Shown in pieces: positions 5,241-8,316 of a stretch of DNA of 8,316 nt. Below the pieces are notes generated by a model. The model saw nothing but the letters and a program-made list of their open reading frames with translations. It was not told where the DNA came from and did no database searches. Numbering within the stretch: position 1 is the stretch's first letter; each line of letters begins with the position of its first letter. The translations under genes were made by a program, and so were the position numbers. The stretch is from Propionibacterium sp. (GTDB lineage Bacteria > Actinomycetota > Actinomycetes > Propionibacteriales > Propionibacteriaceae), in NCBI GenBank assembly GCA_012719335.1, contig JAAYAO010000257.1, positions 1 through 8,316 on the forward strand, written 5' to 3'.

Positions 5241-6296
5241 ATGAGCAAGCGACACCCGTTGATTCCGGCGATCGCGCCCCACCTGATCCAGGATTACTAC
5301 ACCCCGGAGGAAGTCGATGCGCTCTTCGGCGTGGTGAAGAACCATGGGCCGTGGCCGTTGATCAGCGCATTGCACTTCACGTCGACCGAGGAGTTCCTGG
5401 CCGTCGCCGGCGGCAAGAACGTGCCCGCCGATGCCAAGCTCACCGACTTCACCTCGCCCAGTTTTCGGGGTTACCTGGGCCAACTCGGCGTCTGTTACTA
5501 CGACGAGGTGCACGACATCTACTTCAGCGACAAGCTGATGAAAACCGTCAAAGAGGTGCACGGGGCCCAGTACGCGATGACGCACGGCATGTTGTTCAAT
5601 ATCGCGGGCCCGTCGCACAGCTACGACTCCGGACATGTTGATTCGGCCAGCTACCGGGGCCTGACAACGGCGAACTGCCCGGTCTGGGTGTCTGCGGTGA
5701 TGGCGAAGTCGGGCCTGTTCGAGGAGTACAAGGTCAAGACCGCCCAGGTGATCACCTACTTCTACGAGTCCGGCATCGATGGTGGGTTCACCTACTGGCC
5801 GGACGGGCCGGACCGCAAACCGCAGCGCTTCGTCCCGCCCTTCCACAACAGCGCCATCGTGTCCGACAACTCGCAGATGTATCACCGTCGCGAGGCGAAC
5901 GGGCCCCGGGAACTGCGCGACTGCCCCGAACTCGAGATCACCACCAAGCTGCACTGGGGCGGCGACGATCAGTGGATCCTGCGCAACGGCGACACCGAGA
6001 TCGGCCGCTTCGACGAGGCCAACCGCCGGGCACTGTTCCACTGGACCGGTTTGGTGTTCATGGACTCCGCCGAGGTCAAGGAGTACCTGGAGCACACCAA
6101 CGACCTGACCCTGGACAAGGTCTTCAACATGCTGATGGCCGACCTGACCGAGCGTGGGGTTGCCTACACCGAACCGGACGATCCGGCCACCGATCAGGCA
6201 TTCATCGACCTGTTGACCAAGACCTACGCGCTGTCGCCCGATGAGTACCCGGCCGAGGCTCCGGTCAACGCCAAGGCGCCCAGTACATACGTCTGA
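5241..6296 (+). CDS. Putative 2-oxoglutarate/Fe(II)-type oxygenase-like protein (351 aa)
   Basis: I do not recognise this protein by name. It is soluble-looking, with no signal peptide or membrane segment, and starts MSKRHPLIPAIAPHLI at ATG 5241 behind a GAGG. The middle carries H132-V-D134 in SGHVDSASYRG. This is followed by a strand-rich segment ITYFYESGIDGGFTYWPDG (171-189) and QRFVPPFHNSAIVSDNSQMY (195-214), with H215 and then R217/R218. This HxD...H order with a GGxxxxP-like jelly-roll pattern is what non-heme Fe(II)/2-oxoglutarate oxygenases show. Here H132, D134 and H215 would bind iron and a nearby Arg (R217, R218, R223 or R226) would hold 2-oxoglutarate. That is inference from pattern, not from a family I can name. 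The last about 100 residues are acidic and helical (EVKEYLEHTNDLTLDKVFNM) and end in a Pro/Ala-rich tail. No biosynthetic partner is adjacent, and the gene appears to be transcribed alone. Confidence 0.75.
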   Translation: MSKRHPLIPAIAPHLIQDYYTPEEVDALFGVVKNHGPWPLISALHFTSTEEFLAVAGGKNVPADAKLTDFTSPSFRGYLGQLGVCYYDEVHDIYFSDKLMKTVKEVHGAQYAMTHGMLFNIAGPSHSYDSGHVDSASYRGLTTANCPVWVSAVMAKSGLFEEYKVKTAQVITYFYESGIDGGFTYWPDGPDRKPQRFVPPFHNSAIVSDNSQMYHRREANGPRELRDCPELEITTKLHWGGDDQWILRNGDTEIGRFDEANRRALFHWTGLVFMDSAEVKEYLEHTNDLTLDKVFNMLMADLTERGVAYTEPDDPATDQAFIDLLTKTYALSPDEYPAEAPVNAKAPSTYV

Positions 6297-6312
6297 TCCG
6301 ACGGTGGCCGGC

Positions 6313-6432
6313 ATGAGTCAACGACATCCGATGAACCCCGTGGTGGCACCGCGGGCGAAAGGGTTGGCCCAGTGGGGGTCGGGGTTCTCCGTGTCCCGTG
6401 CGGTGAGGCGCCCGGCGAAGCCGTACTCGTAA
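6313..6432 (+). pseudogene. Possible N-terminal remnant of a second copy of the upstream gene
   Basis: ATG 6313 begins a 39-residue frame whose first 13 residues, MSQRHPMNPVVAP, match 8 of the 13 N-terminal residues of the upstream protein (MSKRHPLIPAIAP). The start lies only 16 nt past that gene's stop. After residue 13 all similarity ends, and the frame closes at TAA 6430-6432 with an Arg/Gly-rich product. No good Shine-Dalgarno precedes it. It could be the stub of a tandem duplication. It overlaps a better-supported small gene on the minus strand, so coincidence is possible. Confidence 0.3.
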
Positions 6433-6576
6433 CCGAGGTGGGGCATGATGCGGAACGATGCCGCCAACCGCTCCCGGGGGTGTTGGCTGTTCGCTGTCAG
6501 CGTCGGCGCAGGTTGGCTGCTCCGGAAACAGCAGGCCCTCCCGGTCGGGTTCGTAGCCGCTCTTCGGTCGCGACAT
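6318..6576 (-). pseudogene. Small gene (about 85 aa) interrupted by one frameshift in a C5/G5 run
   Basis: ATG at 6574-6576 has an excellent Shine-Dalgarno, GAAGGAG, 8 nt upstream. The frame begins MSRPKSGYEPDREGLLFPEQ then PTCADADSEQPT with good third positions, and then loses coding character after the CCCCC run (plus-strand GGGGG, 6476-6480). Dropping one C from that run continues into PRERLAASFRIMPHLGYEYG, FAGRLTARDTENPDPHWANP and FARGATTGFIGCR, with clean codon use to the stop at 6318-6320. The rebuilt product has about 85 residues, is hydrophilic, and has one Cys near the middle and one at the end. I do not recognise it. The frameshift may be a sequencing indel, a recent pseudogene or, less likely, programmed. 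The gene converges on the 351-aa gene with a 21-nt gap. Confidence 0.5.
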
Positions 6577-6584
6577 CGTCGGGT

Positions 6585-6590
6585 CTCCTT
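6585..6590 (-). promoter_or_regulatory. Strong Shine-Dalgarno of the small minus-strand gene
   Basis: AAGGAG (GAAGGAG when base 6591 is included) stands 8 nt before the ATG at 6576. It is among the best ribosome binding sites in the window and is the main evidence that this frameshifted ORF was, or is, a gene. Confidence 0.7.
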
Positions 6591-6604
6591 CGTCCTCGGT
6601 ACCC

Positions 6605-6625
6605 GGGTGTGGCTCCTGCACACCC
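6605..6625 (-). promoter_or_regulatory. Leader hairpin with an AGGAG-containing loop
   Basis: On the minus strand GGGTGTG pairs with CACACCC (7 bp) around the 7-nt loop CAGGAGC. It would lie in the 5' leader of the small minus-strand gene, between the predicted transcription start near 6631 and its Shine-Dalgarno. Function is unknown. Confidence 0.35.
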
Positions 6626-6637
6626 CCTCGGCACCAG

Positions 6638-6643
6638 ACGCTA
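6638..6643 (-). promoter_or_regulatory. Candidate -10 (TAGCGT) for the small minus-strand gene
   Basis: TAGCGT on the minus strand fits TANNNT and predicts a start near 6631, leaving a leader of about 55 nt. The -35 region (GCGAAC-like, about 18 bp upstream) is weak. Confidence 0.35.
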
Positions 6644-6671
6644 GGTGGCCGTCCGACCCGGTTCGCACCGA

Positions 6672-6683
6672 CCGACCGGTCGG
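6672..6683. promoter_or_regulatory. Perfect palindrome CCGACCGGTCGG
   Basis: This 12-bp dyad lies just upstream of the candidate -35 region of the small minus-strand gene. Dyads of this kind are typical TetR-family operators in actinomycetes. No TetR gene is in the window, so the partner would be encoded elsewhere. Confidence 0.35.
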
Positions 6684-6716
6684 CGGAGACTTCTCCCGAA
6701 GAAGCCCGAGCAGCAG

Positions 6717-6742
6717 AAAACCCGACCGTCATCGGTCGGGTT
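6717..6742 (-). terminator. Intrinsic terminator of the tRNA-Arg transcript
   Basis: Plus-strand AACCCGACCG (6719-6728) pairs with CGGTCGGGTT (6733-6742) around the loop TCAT. On the minus strand this 10-bp stem ends in a TTTT run (6720-6717), giving a textbook intrinsic terminator 14 nt downstream of the encoded CCA end of the tRNA. Confidence 0.8.
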
Positions 6743-6755
6743 GCTGTGATTGGCG

Positions 6756-6831
6756 TGGCGCACCCGGAGGGATTCGAACCCCCAACCTTCTGATCCGTAG
6801 TCAGATGCTCTATCCGTTAAGCTACGGGTGC
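6756..6831 (-). tRNA. tRNA-Arg (anticodon ACG), CCA end encoded
   Basis: Read on the minus strand, acceptor arms GCACCCG and CGGGTGC pair fully. The D-arm is GCT...AGC, and the anticodon stem TCTGA/TCAGA encloses the loop CTACGGA with anticodon ACG. The variable loop is AGGTT, and the T-arm GGGGG-TTCGAAT-CCCTC has one G-T wobble. Discriminator G is followed by a genomic CCA (6758-6756). A34 would be deaminated to inosine, so this tRNA should read CGU, CGC and CGA. It has its own promoter and terminator. Confidence 0.97.
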
Positions 6832-6835
6832 TCAT

Positions 6836-6850
6836 CCAGCCACTGGCTGG
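6836..6850 (-). promoter_or_regulatory. Small hairpin in the pre-tRNA leader
   Basis: CCAGCC (6836-6841) pairs with GGCTGG (6845-6850) around ACT, 4 nt before the mature tRNA 5' end. It would form the 5' leader that RNase P removes. Confidence 0.4.
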
Positions 6851-6861
6851 ACCGAGGACCA

Positions 6862-6890
6862 ACAGTATCAGCACTGCCGATCGGCATCAA
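6862..6890 (-). promoter_or_regulatory. Promoter of the tRNA-Arg gene
   Basis: On the minus strand TTGATG (6890-6885) and TACTGT (6867-6862) are separated by exactly 17 bp, close to the housekeeping sigma consensus. Transcription would start near 6855 and leave a leader of about 24 nt before the tRNA. This is the best promoter in the window. Confidence 0.75.
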
Positions 6891-6930
6891 AACCGATAAC
6901 GGCGAGCACTGATACCCGTTGGTTCCCTCG

Positions 6931-7455
6931 TCAACCGGCGATGTGGATCTCGCCCAGGCCCTCGTTGAATTCGAAGCCGTACGCCAGCCCCGGGGTCACC
7001 GGGATCGGCGGGGTCAATCCGGGCGCGAGCACCACGTCGGCGCTCACGTCGTCACCCTCCTGCAGCGCGTTCTGCGCGGCCATCAGGGCGCCGGCGGGGT
7101 GACCGTAGCCGGCCGCCCCCGTCCCACTGTTGATCACTTCACCATTCGCGTGCACCAGCACGCCGGTGAAGGTGAGGTCGATCTCGTCGGCGATCCGGGC
7201 CCGGGGAGCGGTCCACACACCCCGGATCTCGTCCCCGTCGCGAACGACCACGACACCGTGCACCATCCAGATCGATGCCCGCGCCTCGACCAGCGAGCCG
7301 CCGACCTCGTGGCCCAGCAGCAGCGCCAGGTAGGGCTGCAGCGTGGGCTCGGCGAGGCCTTCGGGCATCGGTGCACCGATCGGCAACAGCATGTCCTCGG
7401 AGATCCGGGCGATGTTGCCGTCGGCGCCCAGCGCCATTCCCACCGTCTTGGTCAC
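6931..7455 (-). CDS. Short 2-keto-4-pentenoate hydratase-like protein (FAH/hydratase family), probably without metal site
   Basis: This 174-residue protein resembles the C-terminal two-thirds of MhpD/HsaE-type hydratases, which add water to 2-hydroxydienoates in meta-cleavage pathways. Supporting features are the strand [27 protein letters not shown] (98-124; family GxGAAxxGHPxxA) and the tail [16 protein letters not shown] (141-156; family VLSGALTxxxPVxxG). Full-length relatives have about 260 residues, so about 80 N-terminal residues are missing. At [13 protein letters not shown] (36-48), which lines up with the family's PRVEAEIAFVLG, the metal-binding Glu-x-Glu is Gln40-x-Tyr42. The GTG start (7453-7455) overlaps the aldolase stop as GTGA and is preceded by AGAAGG, so the short form is the real start rather than a truncation by the window. 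It may be a non-catalytic partner of the aldolase or a changed enzyme. Catalysis as a normal hydratase is doubtful. Confidence 0.7.
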   Translation of the reverse strand: MTKTVGMALGADGNIARISEDMLLPIGAPMPEGLAEPTLQPYLALLLGHEVGGSLVEARASIWMVHGVVVVRDGDEIRGVWTAPRARIADEIDLTFTGVLVHANGEVINSGTGAAGYGHPAGALMAAQNALQEGDDVSADVVLAPGLTPPIPVTPGLAYGFEFNEGLGEIHIAG

Positions 7456-8316
7456 GAAGCAGCCTTCTGCTCGGCCTGCAGTTCCAGGGCGATGTCGATG
7501 ATCATGTCCTCCTGGCCACCCACGTAGCCGCGGGCGCCGACCCGGTGCAGCACCTCGTGGGCCGAGACGTTGTAACGCTCGGCGGCGCGCACCGCGTGCA
7601 GCAGGAAGGACGAGTAGACGCCGGCGGCGCCCTGGGTGATCGCGGCCCGGCCCATGTGCGGCAGCACCGGAATGTAGGGCTTCACGATGGTGTCGGCCAC
7701 GTCCAGCATCTTCGGGACGTCGATGCCGGTCTCGATGCCCAGCCGCTCGAACACGGTGGCGAGCACCTCGGTCGGGCTGTTGCCGGCACCAGCGCCCAGC
7801 GCGACGGTGGAGCCGTCGATCTGCTTGGCCCCGGCCCGCACCGCGAGCACCGAGTTGGCAACGCCGAAGGACATGTTCTGGTGGCCGTGGAAGCCCACCT
7901 GGGCGTCGCTGCCGAGTTCGGCGACGACGGCCTCGACGCGCACCGAGGCGTCCTCGAGGATCATGTGCCCGGCCGAGTCGACCACGTAGACGCACTGGCA
8001 ACCGGCGTCGGCCATGATGCGGGCCTGCTGGGCCAGCACCTCGGGCGACTGGGTGTGGGCCATCATCAGAAAGCCGACGGTCTCCAGACCGAGTTCGCGG
8101 GCCGCCCCGAAGTGCTGGATCGAGACGTCGGCCTCGGTGCAGTGGGTGGCGATCCGGGCAACCCGGACGCCCAGATCCTGGGCCTTGTGCAGCGACTCGA
8201 CGGTGCCCACGCCGGGCAGCATCAGCACGGCGATCTTGGCCTGCTTGGCCTCCTCGACCGCAGCCTTGATCAGGATCTTCTCGTCGACCTTGGAGAAGCC
8301 GTAGTTGAAGGACGAG
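7452..8316 (-). CDS. 4-hydroxy-2-oxovalerate/oxohexanoate aldolase, HsaF/BphI/DmpG type (5' end outside the window)
   Basis: The visible 287 residues (frame from 8315) cover all but about 55 N-terminal residues of a family usually near 340. The protein is a class II pyruvate aldolase of the DRE-TIM type. It cleaves 4-hydroxy-2-oxoacids to pyruvate plus an aldehyde, which is channelled to an acylating aldehyde dehydrogenase partner, expected upstream in the operon beyond the window. Visible family marks are SSFNYGF near the left edge, [14 protein letters not shown], the metal-binding HxH in [16 protein letters not shown] (HGH at 7881-7889), [26 protein letters not shown] and GGQEDMI. The last two belong to the C-terminal domain that contacts the dehydrogenase. 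The catalytic RDG segment is outside the window. HQN replaces the HEN that I recall from mycobacterial HsaF, so this is a related paralog rather than clearly the cholesterol-pathway enzyme. It overlaps the next gene by GTGA. Confidence 0.9.
   Translation of the reverse strand, partial: SSFNYGFSKVDEKILIKAAVEEAKQAKIAVLMLPGVGTVESLHKAQDLGVRVARIATHCTEADVSIQHFGAARELGLETVGFLMMAHTQSPEVLAQQARIMADAGCQCVYVVDSAGHMILEDASVRVEAVVAELGSDAQVGFHGHQNMSFGVANSVLAVRAGAKQIDGSTVALGAGAGNSPTEVLATVFERLGIETGIDVPKMLDVADTIVKPYIPVLPHMGRAAITQGAAGVYSSFLLHAVRAAERYNVSAHEVLHRVGARGYVGGQEDMIIDIALELQAEQKAAS

Noticed and set aside
6756..6831. tRNA-Arg as an integration site of a mobile element
   Set aside because: No repeat of the tRNA 3' end, integrase, transposase or phage gene is visible in the window, and codon use is uniform on both sides.
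1..8316. CRISPR arrays, insertion sequences or long direct repeats
   Set aside because: No regularly spaced repeats, transposase ORFs or terminal inverted repeats were seen on reading both strands.

Overview
The window is strongly GC-rich and its real genes use G or C in most third codon positions. Its short TANNNT-type -10 elements, compact ATGA/GTGA gene overlaps, HsaF/DmpG-type aldolase and tRNA-Arg(ACG) all suggest an actinomycete, plausibly one of the Mycobacteriales. The species cannot be named from this sequence alone.

Left part (1-1530): the 3' end of a probable secreted or surface DUF4352-like protein is followed by a strong hairpin. A 336-nt stretch with no intact gene follows; it may hold a small frameshifted ORF. 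Next comes pdxK on the minus strand, a pyridoxal/HMP kinase of the dual-cysteine type.

Centre (1530-4865, plus strand): a tight three-gene unit starts at a probable leaderless promoter. It encodes an ArsC/YfgD-family thioredoxin-fold protein, a 75-residue protein of unknown function, and a 750-residue fusion. The fusion joins a complete BioF-like 8-amino-7-oxononanoate synthase to a cytochrome P450. In the Bacillus biotin route a P450 (BioI) makes pimeloyl-ACP, which BioF then consumes, so this fusion could join two consecutive steps. The P450 half has an intact heme-cysteine loop and I-helix, but its K-helix ExxR motif seems displaced by one helical turn. The fusion is the most unusual object in the window. 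A VOC-fold protein gene with its own ribosome binding site follows.

Right part (4866-6760): a 375-nt non-coding stretch with palindromes leads to a 351-residue protein that I do not recognise by name. It has an HxD...H arrangement and a jelly-roll-like stretch suggestive of a 2-oxoglutarate/Fe(II) oxygenase. Just after it, the plus strand repeats a near copy of that protein's N-terminus. On the minus strand there is a small gene with an excellent Shine-Dalgarno sequence and one frameshift in a homopolymer.

Far right (6756-8316, minus strand): a complete tRNA-Arg(ACG) unit has a promoter, encoded CCA end and intrinsic terminator. Upstream of it in transcription lies the end of a meta-cleavage catabolic operon. 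This contains a 4-hydroxy-2-oxoacid aldolase (HsaF/BphI/DmpG type, 5' end outside the window) overlapping by GTGA a short 2-keto-4-pentenoate hydratase-like protein. The latter appears to lack the family's metal-binding Glu-x-Glu.
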